64,000 nucleotides of DNA from Savagea serpentis (lineage in GTDB: Bacteria; Bacillota; Bacilli; Bacillales_A; Planococcaceae), in NCBI RefSeq assembly GCF_015351395.1, contig NZ_JADKPV010000001.1, forward strand, positions 744,001 through 808,000. Direction: 5' to 3'. Shown one piece after another: positions 1 to 8,376 of the stretch (positions are counted from its first letter, which is position 1; each line of letters opens with the position of its first letter). Made by a program: the position numbers and the translations under genes. The notes beneath the pieces are model-generated. The model was not told the DNA's origin and ran no database searches. It worked only from the letters and a program-made list of their open reading frames with translations.

Positions 1-210
1 AGCCACCCACTTATTAGAGTTTCCAATATTGGTCAATGAAACAATATCTTTAATAGGAGTAAACGGAGCTTTCGCTTCAAAATTCACATCATTGATATAG
101 CTTATGAGTGCTTCATTATTGTTCTCTATCTTATAGAAACTAGAATATACGATAAAATATAAAACAAATAAAATACAAGAGAGTAAGAGGCCAATTCCTA
201 ACTTCTTCAA
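1..210 (-). CDS. Membrane-anchored or secreted hypothetical protein (partial, N-terminal 70 aa)
   Basis: Open frame running off the left edge. It starts at a TTG (210-208) preceded by AAAGAGGT at a suitable distance, and the first residues are LKKLGIGLLLSC followed by a long hydrophobic stretch to about residue 25. This is a signal peptide or N-terminal anchor, with the visible remainder outside the membrane. There is no recognisable family in the 70 residues available. The product lies beyond the window, so function is unknown. The start choice rests only on the ribosome-binding site and the hydrophobic N-terminus. Confidence 0.6.
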   Translation of the reverse strand, partial: MKKLGIGLLLSCILFVLYFIVYSSFYKIENNNEALISYINDVNFEAKAPFTPIKDIVSLTNIGNSNKWVA

Positions 211-337
211 ATGATTTACCTCTTTCCATGTAGAGTAATCAAACTCAAATTAAAATTTTGTTAAGTTCGTTTTTATCCTTTAAATATTACCATTATGTGG
301 TTCTATGTCAATATGCTGGATACAGGAGGTACAGCCC

Positions 338-502
338 ATGAATCCGTTTCAGATTGAACCACGATTCAATGTACTGAAAAAGGGTGAAGTATGGTTAGCC
401 ACAAGTAGTCATGAAAGAGAGTGTTATCTATTCCCCAATCACAATGAAATCGAAAAAGTCATGCATATAAGAGGATTGGATGCTGCGATAGAAGATAAGT
501 AA
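338..502 (+). CDS. Small hypothetical protein (54 aa)
   Basis: ATG at 338 follows a strong AGGAGGT. An upstream in-frame start at 305 has no ribosome-binding site and was rejected. The product begins MNPFQIEPRF and is polar, with no membrane segment or metal motif. No family is recognised. It precedes a lipoprotein gene on the same strand by about 65 bp and could share a transcript with it. Support is the good initiation site and a clean frame only. Confidence 0.5.
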   Translation: MNPFQIEPRFNVLKKGEVWLATSSHERECYLFPNHNEIEKVMHIRGLDAAIEDK

Positions 503-568
503 TGCATTTCAAAACGTATGGTAACGAATATCCCCACTGAACGTCTACTTCGATAGGAGGCGATGCAA

Positions 569-1039
569 GTGAAGCGGTTATTGATTTTGATGAGCACAGT
601 ATTCATCATCATGTTTGGCTGTGAACAGCAAACAGCTAACAAAGATGAACACCAGGCTAAACATGTAAAAGAATCCGAACAAGTCAATGATTTCCAAGTA
701 TCCATCACTCATGATGATGAGCTTAATGTGTATGCTATAATTACTTATGTGGGCGATGCGAACGAAATTGATATTTATCACGGCGGAAGTATTTTTTACT
801 TTAATATTCATCAAGAAGATGGTGACTTTGAATATGTAGGGGCAATGAATCAACCCTTGTTAACAACAACACTTATTCGAAATGAACCTCATCAGGTAGC
901 ATTTAATCATTTAAAGGAACTTCATCTTAAAAAAGGCATCTATCGCATTAAAGCCATTGCTGATATTTCCTTGGATCCTGATGATGTAGTGGGAACAACT
1001 ATTCAAATACCCGTCTCGAAAATTATTGAGATAAAGTAG
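569..1039 (+). CDS. Lipoprotein of unknown function (156 aa)
   Basis: The best start is GTG 569, seven to eight bases after AGGAGGCG; the ATG at 563 is too close to that site. The N-terminus KRLLILMSTVFIIMFGC is a classic lipoprotein signal with Cys as the acylation site, so the protein should be anchored on the outer face of the membrane. The rest is a probable beta-rich domain (many alternating hydrophobic residues, ending VSKIIEIK) that I cannot assign to a family. It may resemble small immunoglobulin-like lipoproteins of Bacillales, but this is only an impression. Confidence 0.75.
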   Translation: MKRLLILMSTVFIIMFGCEQQTANKDEHQAKHVKESEQVNDFQVSITHDDELNVYAIITYVGDANEIDIYHGGSIFYFNIHQEDGDFEYVGAMNQPLLTTTLIRNEPHQVAFNHLKELHLKKGIYRIKAIADISLDPDDVVGTTIQIPVSKIIEIK

Positions 1040-1221
1040 CCCAAAACTAATTTGAAATAACGATTGAACTACCTACTTCTTTCGTCAACTTTCTACATGA
1101 CACGCCTTTCCCATTGGAAAGAAAGTAGGGAACATGCATACCTTTTCATCTGTCTTTCATTACAACGGTTTCCAGAAAATACAATGGAGACAGCTTGATG
1201 CAAAATGGATAGAAAGGGTGA

Positions 1222-1416
1222 TTGGATGGGTTTTGGTATTTACTTTTACTACTTCTAGGTCTTGTCGTTTTTATTGTTGGAGTCATTCAAATTAAGACGA
1301 GAAGGGGACTTACAGGGTTTGTTCCACTCGTGATGGGTGGAGGTTTGATCGCTGTATCAATTTTCTTATTATCGCCGAATAGCTCAAAAATAATTGAAGA
1401 AATTTTAAATCTGTAA
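1222..1416 (+). CDS. Small two-helix membrane protein (64 aa)
   Basis: The frame opens at TTG 1222, just after AGAAAGGGTG; an in-frame stop lies immediately upstream, so no longer version exists. Two hydrophobic segments are visible (about residues 5-22 and 31-50) separated by a basic turn KTRRG, which suggests a hairpin membrane protein. No family is recognised. The spacing between ribosome-binding site and TTG is tight, so translation is likely but not certain. Confidence 0.5.
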   Translation: MDGFWYLLLLLLGLVVFIVGVIQIKTRRGLTGFVPLVMGGGLIAVSIFLLSPNSSKIIEEILNL

Positions 1417-1474
1417 CCTCATTTGACAAGAGAAGCGGTTTGGAATGGATGCTATCAACAAGGGGAGATAAATA

Positions 1475-1939
1475 ATGAATCAAGCAAGTGAAATTTTCTG
1501 GAATGACTATTGGAAGAATAAAGACAAGCCGCAATCAGTCAGTGCGTGGCAATTTGGAGGTGAGCCTGACTATCTTGCACAATTAGTCGTGGATGGCATT
1601 AAAACCGCAACTTGTTCAGGACATCTTTTTTATGAAATTGAAAATGAACCTCTTCCAACAACGGAAGATTACAACATTATCCTAAATAGTGAGGATCAAC
1701 CCGTAGCGATTACGAAAACGGTAGAAGTAACGATTGTGCCGATGAATGAAGTCAGCGAAGAATTTGCAATTGCTGAAGGAGAAGGCGATAGAACATACCA
1801 GTATTGGTGGGACGCACATGAGCATTTCTTTAAAAATGAGTTGAAAACAATTGGACGTGAATTCTCTGAAGACATGCTCCTTGTTTGTGAACGTTTTGAA
1901 TTGATTCACACTGCAACTGCTCCAAATCAGAGAAAATAG
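1475..1939 (+). CDS. ASCH domain protein (154 aa)
   Basis: ATG 1475 follows GGGGAGATAAATA. The length (154 aa) and the order of motifs fit stand-alone ASCH proteins: a helical N-terminus, then a segment around residues 36-50 with KTATCSG, a central strand region, and the C-terminal EGEGDRTYQYWWDAHEHFF motif with its conserved E-G-D and W residues. ASCH folds are related to PUA domains and bind RNA or nucleotides; some members are N4-acetylcytidine amidohydrolases. The substrate here is unknown. A terminator follows. Confidence 0.85.
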   Translation: MNQASEIFWNDYWKNKDKPQSVSAWQFGGEPDYLAQLVVDGIKTATCSGHLFYEIENEPLPTTEDYNIILNSEDQPVAITKTVEVTIVPMNEVSEEFAIAEGEGDRTYQYWWDAHEHFFKNELKTIGREFSEDMLLVCERFELIHTATAPNQRK

Positions 1940-1965
1940 TCGTTGTTTGAGGGCGAAGTATGAAT

Positions 1966-2001
1966 AAAACAGTGTCTCTTGTTGAGGCGCTGTTTTATTT
2001 T
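1966..2001 (+). terminator. Rho-independent terminator after the ASCH gene
   Basis: AAAACAGTGTCTC pairs with GAGGCGCTGTTTT across a short loop and is followed by ATTTTAT. It is well placed to end the 1475-1939 transcript. Confidence 0.7.
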
Positions 2002-2148
2002 ATAATAGAGGTAAAGAACTCTTTACGTTTCGTTCTTGAAAAAGTTTTTACTAAATAATCTCTTCGTTCCATATAATTTCTCCTCTCCAATCTTTTATTT
2101 GAAAGCGATATCATTCTATCATATATTGTATCACGTTGATTCAAATGT

Positions 2149-2637
2149 TTATCTAAACATTTCTACGATGCTTATAGTCCCCATAAATATAATGAAAACT
2201 AAAAACGGAATCCCTAAGCTCATGAACGCTTGCTTCCCATTATAAATATTTTTCTTCTTTAATATATAATCAGTTACAAAGTATAATAAAGCTGCTAATA
2301 AACTCAACCAAAGGAAGACTAAACCAAAAAGCATGTGGAATCCGAATGAAAGATAAAATTCCATACTTTTTTTAGTGCGATTGGCAATAAAACGAGCGAG
2401 ATACTCACTTATTATCGAAGTGATTGTACCGTATAGCAAAATAACGGGAAAACTATACATCAAATATCCAGGAACTGCCAGCATGAAAGTTTTGATATAT
2501 TCACCAATATATTTAATGCCTGCATCAAAAGGATCAGGTATAAATAAAGCTAACAATATCGCAAATAGAAAACTAGAAATTGAAGCAGAAATAATCTTTC
2601 TTGGTAGTATTGAACTTATTTCATCCTTAACACTCAT
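2149..2637 (-). CDS. UPF0715 family membrane protein (162 aa)
   Basis: Minus-strand gene with ATG at 2637 after AAGGAGGATAGAAT. Four hydrophobic segments are visible (about residues 17-35, 50-75, 95-122 and 138-158). Length and topology fit the UPF0715 family of small Bacillus membrane proteins (YwlA/YopD type), whose function is unknown. The gene stands alone between convergent neighbours. Base composition is noticeably AT-rich compared with the 4-12 kb region. Confidence 0.65.
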   Translation of the reverse strand: MSVKDEISSILPRKIISASISSFLFAILLALFIPDPFDAGIKYIGEYIKTFMLAVPGYLMYSFPVILLYGTITSIISEYLARFIANRTKKSMEFYLSFGFHMLFGLVFLWLSLLAALLYFVTDYILKKKNIYNGKQAFMSLGIPFLVFIIFMGTISIVEMFR

Positions 2638-2945
2638 ATTCTATCCTCCTTGAATTACTCACTTTAAACCTTCAAATATTTCCCATTTTTTATATGTTAC
2701 CATACTTCTTAAGCTTTTTGTTGTATTGTAAATAAAGTACAACCACCGACAGCTAGGTTTACACTTCATCGCTTCCATGCTATTCCTTTGCATCGACCAT
2801 TTTTAATTAAGTGACCTTAAATCTTAAAAATTTAAGGTGATGGAGGGGCGATGAAATGCAAATTTCTATTTCGCGATGTAATTCATTTAATTAAACTAAG
2901 AAACCCGAAAAACTTTACGTCGTGTAAGTTTTTCGGGTTTTTATT
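2638..2945. other. Intergenic region with hairpin and terminator
   Basis: This 308-bp gap holds a perfect 9-bp inverted repeat (ACCTTAAAT / ATTTAAGGT, 2814-2838) and, at 2901-2943, a terminator-like hairpin. A 32-codon frame from ATG 2851 has a good GGAGGGGCG site but reads straight through the terminator, so it is not called as a gene. Confidence 0.5.
2901..2943. terminator. Bidirectional terminator
   Basis: AAACCCGAAAAACTT pairs perfectly with AAGTTTTTCGGGTTT and is T-rich downstream on the plus strand. It lies directly after the stop of the Mrr-like gene on the minus strand. Confidence 0.75.
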
Positions 2946-3587
2946 TTAAGAGCAAGGGTGGTATCCTTGGCATCTTTCGCAAAGCGTATAATACGTTCTT
3001 TTGTTTTTGCTGTACAAGCGAATAAGTTTTCCTTTTTGACATGTCGGACATGCTTTTAATTCTTTTAACGTTTCGTAGTAAAACGCTTCCGAAAATTCTT
3101 TCGGGAAATATGTAGCGAGCAAATCATGTAAAATGCGTCGATCGATTAAAAAGAAATTGTCACTTGCTTCATCTAACGCGGGCTTTGTAAAGTAATGCGT
3201 CGTGACAAACAGGCTATTTTCATACCCATCTGACATTGTTTTTCCTTTGAACGCAAGCACTTCTTTTTTGTCTAAAGGATTCGTATTTCTTTTTGGATTC
3301 CACGCTTTGCATTGAACCGCCAGAACTTTCTTCTGTTGTTGGAATCCGATAATATCGATGCCGCTATCATGAATTCCGTCGATAATTTGTGTATCGAATC
3401 CTAATCGTTGCACGAGTTTCTCTACGAGATAATTAAAGTCATTTGATTTGCATTCGTCTAAATGAGCGATAATTTGAACGAGTTTGGCATCTGTTTGAGC
3501 ACTCCCTTCCGGTTGGAAAATATGGGTTAAGGAAGTGGAATGTGTTTGTTGTTCTTTGTCTTCTTTTTTAAAAAATCGAAAAACCAT
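2946..3587 (-). CDS. Mrr-type restriction endonuclease domain protein with C-terminal zinc ribbon (213 aa)
   Basis: Minus-strand gene, ATG at 3587 preceded by GGAGGGATCAATCG. Residues about 45-150 match the Mrr catalytic fold: a helix FNYLVEKLVQRLGF, then GIDIIG, then the strand LAVQCKAW. Together these give the D...Q-x-K arrangement of PD-(D/E)XK nucleases. The C-terminus has CPTCQKG and LCERCQG, a four-cysteine zinc ribbon that could bind DNA. Mrr proteins cut methylated DNA, but family members also act in repair. There is no methyltransferase partner in the window, which fits a type IV, modification-dependent enzyme. The specificity cannot be read from sequence. Confidence 0.8.
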   Translation of the reverse strand: MVFRFFKKEDKEQQTHSTSLTHIFQPEGSAQTDAKLVQIIAHLDECKSNDFNYLVEKLVQRLGFDTQIIDGIHDSGIDIIGFQQQKKVLAVQCKAWNPKRNTNPLDKKEVLAFKGKTMSDGYENSLFVTTHYFTKPALDEASDNFFLIDRRILHDLLATYFPKEFSEAFYYETLKELKACPTCQKGKLIRLYSKNKRTYYTLCERCQGYHPCS

Positions 3588-3768
3588 CGATTGATCCCTC
3601 CGAACTTCTACTAAAATGAGATGAATGATACAATATCTTGTTACTATACTATCATATAAAATCCTTCATTTTAGCCAAATTCGCAAGATACATAGAATAA
3701 AATGATGTTTTTGAGAATCTTTTTCTTTCATGAAGCGTATACAGATTATACGAAAAGGAGTGAATGCG

Positions 3769-4782
3769 ATGGATTGGCAGTTGTGGAAGGCGTTTGTTTT
3801 TCCTTCAGGAGAGGGCGAGATTATAGAAGAGCCGTCGACGGTACGCTTTGTAGAAGCGGGAGTATTGTTTCGACGTGAGGATGGTTCGGTCGCGAGTTAT
3901 ACGCGGGAATCAATAGAGAGCGAGCAGGTGATTTCGTTCAATCAATTGTTGGAGCGATTGCGTCTGTTCGAGACGAGTCTTTTACCTTTGCTTGATGAGA
4001 CGTTCACGTATCGGACGATTGAGACGCGTTACGAAGGAGGATGGTTCGTGCAATATATGCCGGTCCGTTGTGGGATTCCGGTTAAGCCGGTTTGTTTCAT
4101 GATTCATTTCAATGCGGACGGTTTGATTGAACAACTCGATTGCCCAGATTCGGCAATATTGGATGAAACGGCGCCACCCCTTACAGCAGATGAAGTGAAG
4201 CGGCTGTACGTAGAAGAGGTTCCTCTTTTACCGCGCATCGTCACAGTGGAAGGACAGGCGTGCGTCGGGTACGATTTGACAGATGTACCGCTCGTCGATG
4301 CGGGAGAGATTCAATGGAGTGAGCCGTGGCATGAGTTTGAAGACGAGCAGAAAGGCGAGCACGAGGCCGTTGCGCGTCATTTATTGCAGACGCTTTTACC
4401 AGAGGCGACGTTTGCGGTAGAGGATGTTTGGGTGAGTGAGCAATATGAACAGTGGATGTTCGTACGTCTTGTCGATGGCTATCCCGTCATCGGACATATT
4501 GAAGTCGAAGTGAATCGACGAGATGCGGTCGTACAAGAAGCGACAATTGATGAAGCGGTCTATATGTCGGCCGGTAGTTTGTCAACGGCGTCGCTATTGC
4601 CAGAAAGCGATATTCGCGAAAAATTGGAGAGAGCGACGCGTGTGAAGTTGACTTGGAAGTATGGAGATGAGGATGCGCTCGTTCGAGATTGGTCCATTGT
4701 ACCGCCGATTGCGATCGATGGACAAACAGGACGAATCGTTCATCCGAAAAAACGTTTTTTACAGGAGGGATTGATTCGATGA
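3769..4782 (+). CDS. YcdB/YcdC-repeat-like hypothetical protein (337 aa)
   Basis: ATG 3769 sits after AAAAGGAGTGAATGCG; the frame opens earlier (3730) but without an initiation site. No signal peptide or membrane segment is seen. Two similar halves each end in a strand-rich block such as FVRLVDGYPVIGHIEVEV, resembling the 'dGxPv.g..i.V' core of YcdB/YcdC and PepSY-like repeats. The gene overlaps the next one by ATGA, so the two are translationally coupled. The pair looks like tandem paralogues. Function is unknown; the YcdB comparison comes from motif shape only. Confidence 0.6.
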   Translation: MDWQLWKAFVFPSGEGEIIEEPSTVRFVEAGVLFRREDGSVASYTRESIESEQVISFNQLLERLRLFETSLLPLLDETFTYRTIETRYEGGWFVQYMPVRCGIPVKPVCFMIHFNADGLIEQLDCPDSAILDETAPPLTADEVKRLYVEEVPLLPRIVTVEGQACVGYDLTDVPLVDAGEIQWSEPWHEFEDEQKGEHEAVARHLLQTLLPEATFAVEDVWVSEQYEQWMFVRLVDGYPVIGHIEVEVNRRDAVVQEATIDEAVYMSAGSLSTASLLPESDIREKLERATRVKLTWKYGDEDALVRDWSIVPPIAIDGQTGRIVHPKKRFLQEGLIR

Positions 4783-5879
4783 CAGAGCGCATGACACGAT
4801 GGATTAGGAAAGAGCTTCCGTCCGATATCGTTGAAAAAGTAGAAGGAAATATCGTGACATATGAACAAGACGGGGAAGAAATCGCGTATATGGAAAGCGA
4901 ATGTGGCCAGTTTCAGCGGTACATTTGTTATGCTAATCCGTTTAGCGGTCCTTCCTTATCGAAAAGTGAGCTTTATGCGAAAGGGGAAGCAATTTTACGA
5001 GATGTTTTTCACGAAGTGTGGCCGGCTCATTATGAGCTGTCACGCAGTGCCATCGGGGACGAACATATGGTGACGGTAACACCGATCGATGAACAAACAG
5101 GCAAGCCGCTCGTTCGTTATGAGTGGAGTGTCGGTTTATATGAAACGGGAACGATCAGCCATGTCATCGCTCCGAGCGGTACGTATTCGTTTGAAACGAT
5201 TGACTATACGTATTCAGTAGAGGAAGTGAAAGAAAGATATCTCCAAGCACTTTCTCTTCCGCTCCGTTACGCTCGTTTTGAAGGCGATGAGCAATATGTC
5301 GGAGGAGATGGAACGTATCATCTCATTTACGATGCATTAGAAGGGATGCCTTTTGTGGAACCGGACGGGACGTTTAATGAGTCGTACACGTACGTTACAG
5401 AGGACACGAGCATTTCCGTAGATGACTGGGCACAGTGGGCAGACCGAGCAGAAGCTCTCCTTCACGAACTCATCGGTCTGATTGAACTTCGCACGGTGAG
5501 TGTGACGGAAGGAGAAGAGCGAGACGAAATTCGTGTTACGGTGGAGCGTCTCGTCGACGGGTATCGCGTCGGTGAACGGTCAACGCTCGACTTTCATCGC
5601 GAACGTGCTGTCATGATTCGATGTGTACTCGATCACGGCTTATATGCGAACATTACGCCACAACCGATTCGCCTCACACGCGAAGAAGCGCGCGAAATCG
5701 TCTCGGCACATACGACATTCGGCTATTCGCCGGAAGTGTACAATGATGAAGATGACAAACATACGATTTTTGTGCGAGGCATAAGCGAACAATTCCCCGC
5801 TTCCCACGGCGCCATTCACGCAGTCGAAGCCGCAACCGGAAACCCATGGCTCGTCGACACGTCGTGGATGAATGAGTAA
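4779..5879 (+). CDS. YcdB/YcdC-repeat-like hypothetical protein, paralogue of the preceding gene (366 aa)
   Basis: ATG 4779 overlaps the previous stop by four bases and follows ACAGGAGGGATTGATTCG. The protein is soluble and acidic and carries the same core motif, VERLVDGYRVGERSTLDF, near residues 245-265. A second copy of the fold appears earlier (residues 95-170). It ends in ATGNPWLVDTSW, comparable to the ATG-based end of PepSY-like domains. It presumably works with the upstream paralogue as a complex or ligand-binding pair. No enzymatic motif is visible. Confidence 0.6.
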   Translation: MTERMTRWIRKELPSDIVEKVEGNIVTYEQDGEEIAYMESECGQFQRYICYANPFSGPSLSKSELYAKGEAILRDVFHEVWPAHYELSRSAIGDEHMVTVTPIDEQTGKPLVRYEWSVGLYETGTISHVIAPSGTYSFETIDYTYSVEEVKERYLQALSLPLRYARFEGDEQYVGGDGTYHLIYDALEGMPFVEPDGTFNESYTYVTEDTSISVDDWAQWADRAEALLHELIGLIELRTVSVTEGEERDEIRVTVERLVDGYRVGERSTLDFHRERAVMIRCVLDHGLYANITPQPIRLTREEAREIVSAHTTFGYSPEVYNDEDDKHTIFVRGISEQFPASHGAIHAVEAATGNPWLVDTSWMNE

Positions 5880-5967
5880 ACTTACAAACTATTAATAAAA
5901 GGACCATACTTCCTTTACAAAACATTGATAAGATAAAAATACAAGTAAACAACTACTGGCGCGACAG

Positions 5968-6032
5968 AGAGACCACAAATCGCACGCTCCCTCGATATAT
6001 CGAGGCGAACGTGTCATTTGTGGTCTCTTTTT
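5968..6032 (+). promoter_or_regulatory. Leader terminator/attenuator of the ugp operon, candidate GlpP target
   Basis: A 13-bp perfect stem (AGAGACCACAAAT / ATTTGTGGTCTCT) encloses a second hairpin (CTCGATATATCGAG) and ends in TTTTT, about 75 bp before the first ugp gene. It may simply end upstream transcription. Its position in the leader, together with a glpP gene just downstream of the operon, makes it a candidate for GlpP-controlled antitermination, as in the glpD and glpTQ leaders of Bacillus subtilis. The hairpin is seen; GlpP control is inferred. Confidence 0.6.
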
Positions 6033-6108
6033 GTTCGTCTTTTGAAAGGAGGATCGTCGGTACGCATCACGCACACGATAAATATGTATAACTGAGGAGG
6101 AAATTGAA

Positions 6109-7401
6109 GTGAAACGATGGAGTATAATTGGCGCATTGCTGATGGCGTTATTCGTTCTAGGCGCTTGTAGCGGAGATTCAAAAGGAAGCAAGGAACAAGC
6201 AGAAGGAAAAACAGTGATTGAATATTGGCATGTGAATGCTGAAACACAAGGTGGCCAAACAGTGGACGCTTTAGTGAAAGAGTTTAATGAAACGAGCGAT
6301 ACGGTCGAAGTGATCGCTAAATACAACCCGGATATGTACAAAGGATTAATGCAAAATTTACAAGCGGAAGCCGCATCAGGAAAAGCGCCTGCGGTTATCC
6401 AAGTCGGTTGGTCATTTTTAGACTATTTTTCAAACAACTTTGAATTTGTTTCACCTCAAACGATTATCGACCAACATTTTGAAGAAGATGCGACATTTTT
6501 AAGTGACCATTTTTTACCGAACGTCATGGACTTAGCGAAAAATGCAGAAGGTGTTCAAGTAGGGATTCCGTATTCATTAAGTTCACCGGTTTTATATATC
6601 AATCGTGACTTATTACGCGAAGCGGGTGTATCGGAAGAAGGTCCGAAAACGTGGCAAGAAGTACGAGAATTTTCGAATACGATTCAACAAAAGACAGGAA
6701 AGCACGGATTTTACATGCAAGAACCCGCTGATAACTGGGCGACACAAGCGTTGTTGGAAAGTAATGGCGCACGTATGTTAACGGACGGGAAAGCGACATT
6801 CGCTTCAGCAGAAGGCATTGAGGCGTATTCATTGCTTAGGGATATGGTCGTAAAAGATCAAACGGCTCTCCATGTACCTTGGGATCAAGGCGTACAAAGT
6901 TTTATTGATGGCAATGTAGCGATGGTGTACACGACAATTGCGCGTCGCATGCAAATTCAAGATAACGCACGTTTCGATGTCGCAACTGTACCGTCACCTA
7001 CATGGGAAGGGAAAGAAGTGAGACTTCCTGCAGGAGGAGCGATGTTAGCGATTACAGCAAAAGAAGAAGAACAGCAACGTGCAGCATGGGAATTTATGAA
7101 ATTTTTATACAGTGTTGAATCCGTCGCTGCATGGACGGAAGGGACAGGATATGTTCCGCCACGTGAAGGCGTTGCGGAAGCTGAAAACGGATTGAAAACA
7201 TTTTTAGAAGAAAACGAAATGATGAAAGCGGCCATTGATCAAATGGACGGTGTCGTTCCATGGACTTCTTTCCCAGGAGACGCTGGCTTACAAGCAGAGC
7301 AGTTGTTATTAGACGTTCGCGATCAAATATTAGGCGGTTCTGTAGACGTCGAAACAGGCTTGAAAGAAACAGAAGAACGCATTAATGAATTATTGAAATA
7401 A
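6109..7401 (+). CDS. ugpB: ABC transporter substrate-binding lipoprotein, UgpB-like (430 aa)
   Basis: GTG 6109 follows GAGGAGGAAATTGAA. The signal peptide ends in the lipobox LGAC (Cys about 20), so the protein is tethered outside the membrane. The remainder is a family 1 (MalE/UgpB) binding protein: TVIEYWHVNAETQGGQ near the N-terminus, GIPYSLSSPVLYINRDLL near residue 155, and the hinge-region motif WEFMKFLYS near residue 330. It is followed by two permeases and an ATPase of the carbohydrate-uptake type. The assignment to sn-glycerol-3-phosphate is inferred from the downstream glpP gene and operon order; a sugar or glycerophosphodiester is also possible. Confidence 0.8.
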   Translation: MKRWSIIGALLMALFVLGACSGDSKGSKEQAEGKTVIEYWHVNAETQGGQTVDALVKEFNETSDTVEVIAKYNPDMYKGLMQNLQAEAASGKAPAVIQVGWSFLDYFSNNFEFVSPQTIIDQHFEEDATFLSDHFLPNVMDLAKNAEGVQVGIPYSLSSPVLYINRDLLREAGVSEEGPKTWQEVREFSNTIQQKTGKHGFYMQEPADNWATQALLESNGARMLTDGKATFASAEGIEAYSLLRDMVVKDQTALHVPWDQGVQSFIDGNVAMVYTTIARRMQIQDNARFDVATVPSPTWEGKEVRLPAGGAMLAITAKEEEQQRAAWEFMKFLYSVESVAAWTEGTGYVPPREGVAEAENGLKTFLEENEMMKAAIDQMDGVVPWTSFPGDAGLQAEQLLLDVRDQILGGSVDVETGLKETEERINELLK

Positions 7402-7470
7402 GCAACGATAGGTTAAACCTCCTTTCGCCGAAAGAGAGCGGAAGGAGGAGATGTAGGAGGAGAGCGATTG

Positions 7471-8376
7471 ATGCATGTTTCGAAATGGGAAGGACGACGA
7501 TCTTATGAGCAGTGGAAAGCGTATGGCTTATTATTTCCGTCTCTCATCATTTTTGCTTTATTTATGATTTGGCCTTTTTTCTATACGATTTATTTAAGTT
7601 TCTTTGATTGGAATATGGTCGCACCGACGAAAACATTTGTAGGATTTCAAAATTATGTAGATGTACTGACGGATCCCATCACGTACAAAGTGTTGCGGAA
7701 TACGTTGTTTTATATCGTGCTTTTATTGGCGATGAACTTAGTCGTTCCTTACATTTTCGCATTCGTTCTCGATCTCGTCTTACATCGGTGGAAAGGGTTT
7801 TATAAAGGGGCGATATTTTTACCCTCTGTCATCTCACTCGTCGTCGGTTCGATTTTGTTTATGTGGTTGTTAAACCCAGTATCTGGTCCGGTGGCCATCG
7901 TACTCGGAGCGTTCGGAATTACGATGCCTGTATGGAGTAAGTTGGACGGTTGGGTCATCGTCGGCTTAAGTCTCATCACGTCATGGAAAGTATTCGGCTA
8001 CAATTTCATCGTTTTATATGCGGCCGTTAACGGGATTTCCCGTGAAGTGATCGAAGCGGCAAAATTAGATGGCGTCCCGTTATGGCGCATTTTCGTTCAA
8101 ATTGTTTTGCCATTAAGTGGCGCGACCGGGATTTACGTGCTCATCATTACGATCGTGCAAGGACTGCAATACGTATTTACACCGATTAAAGTTCTCACGC
8201 AAGGTGGGCCTTATTACGGTAGTGCGAATTTAATTTATCAAGCGTATCACGAAGCATTCGTATTATATCGGACAGGGCATTCTGCAGCGTTATCCATTTT
8301 AACGATGTTCATTTTCTTTATTTTATTATGGCTCGAATTTAAGTTCGTGGAACGGGGGATTCATTATGCAAACTAA
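7471..8376 (+). CDS. ugpA: ABC transporter permease, UgpA/MalF type (301 aa)
   Basis: ATG 7471 lies after GTAGGAGGAGAGCGATTG. Six membrane segments are predicted. The EAA loop that docks on the ATPase is visible as EVIEAAKLDGVPLWRIFVQI (about residue 190-210), followed by VLPL. Length is normal for the family. The C-terminus overlaps the next permease gene by 11 bp, so the two subunits are translationally coupled and presumably form a heterodimer with the downstream gene product. Confidence 0.9.
   Translation: MHVSKWEGRRSYEQWKAYGLLFPSLIIFALFMIWPFFYTIYLSFFDWNMVAPTKTFVGFQNYVDVLTDPITYKVLRNTLFYIVLLLAMNLVVPYIFAFVLDLVLHRWKGFYKGAIFLPSVISLVVGSILFMWLLNPVSGPVAIVLGAFGITMPVWSKLDGWVIVGLSLITSWKVFGYNFIVLYAAVNGISREVIEAAKLDGVPLWRIFVQIVLPLSGATGIYVLIITIVQGLQYVFTPIKVLTQGGPYYGSANLIYQAYHEAFVLYRTGHSAALSILTMFIFFILLWLEFKFVERGIHYAN

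Noticed and set aside
1040-1221. Possible regulatory RNA between the lipoprotein and the small membrane gene
   Set aside because: No stable hairpin with a T-run or known motif was found; only a weak GC-poor spacer.
2851-2946. 32-codon frame with a strong ribosome-binding site
   Set aside because: It reads through a perfect terminator hairpin and its product is not membrane-like or otherwise protein-like; a chance site is more likely.
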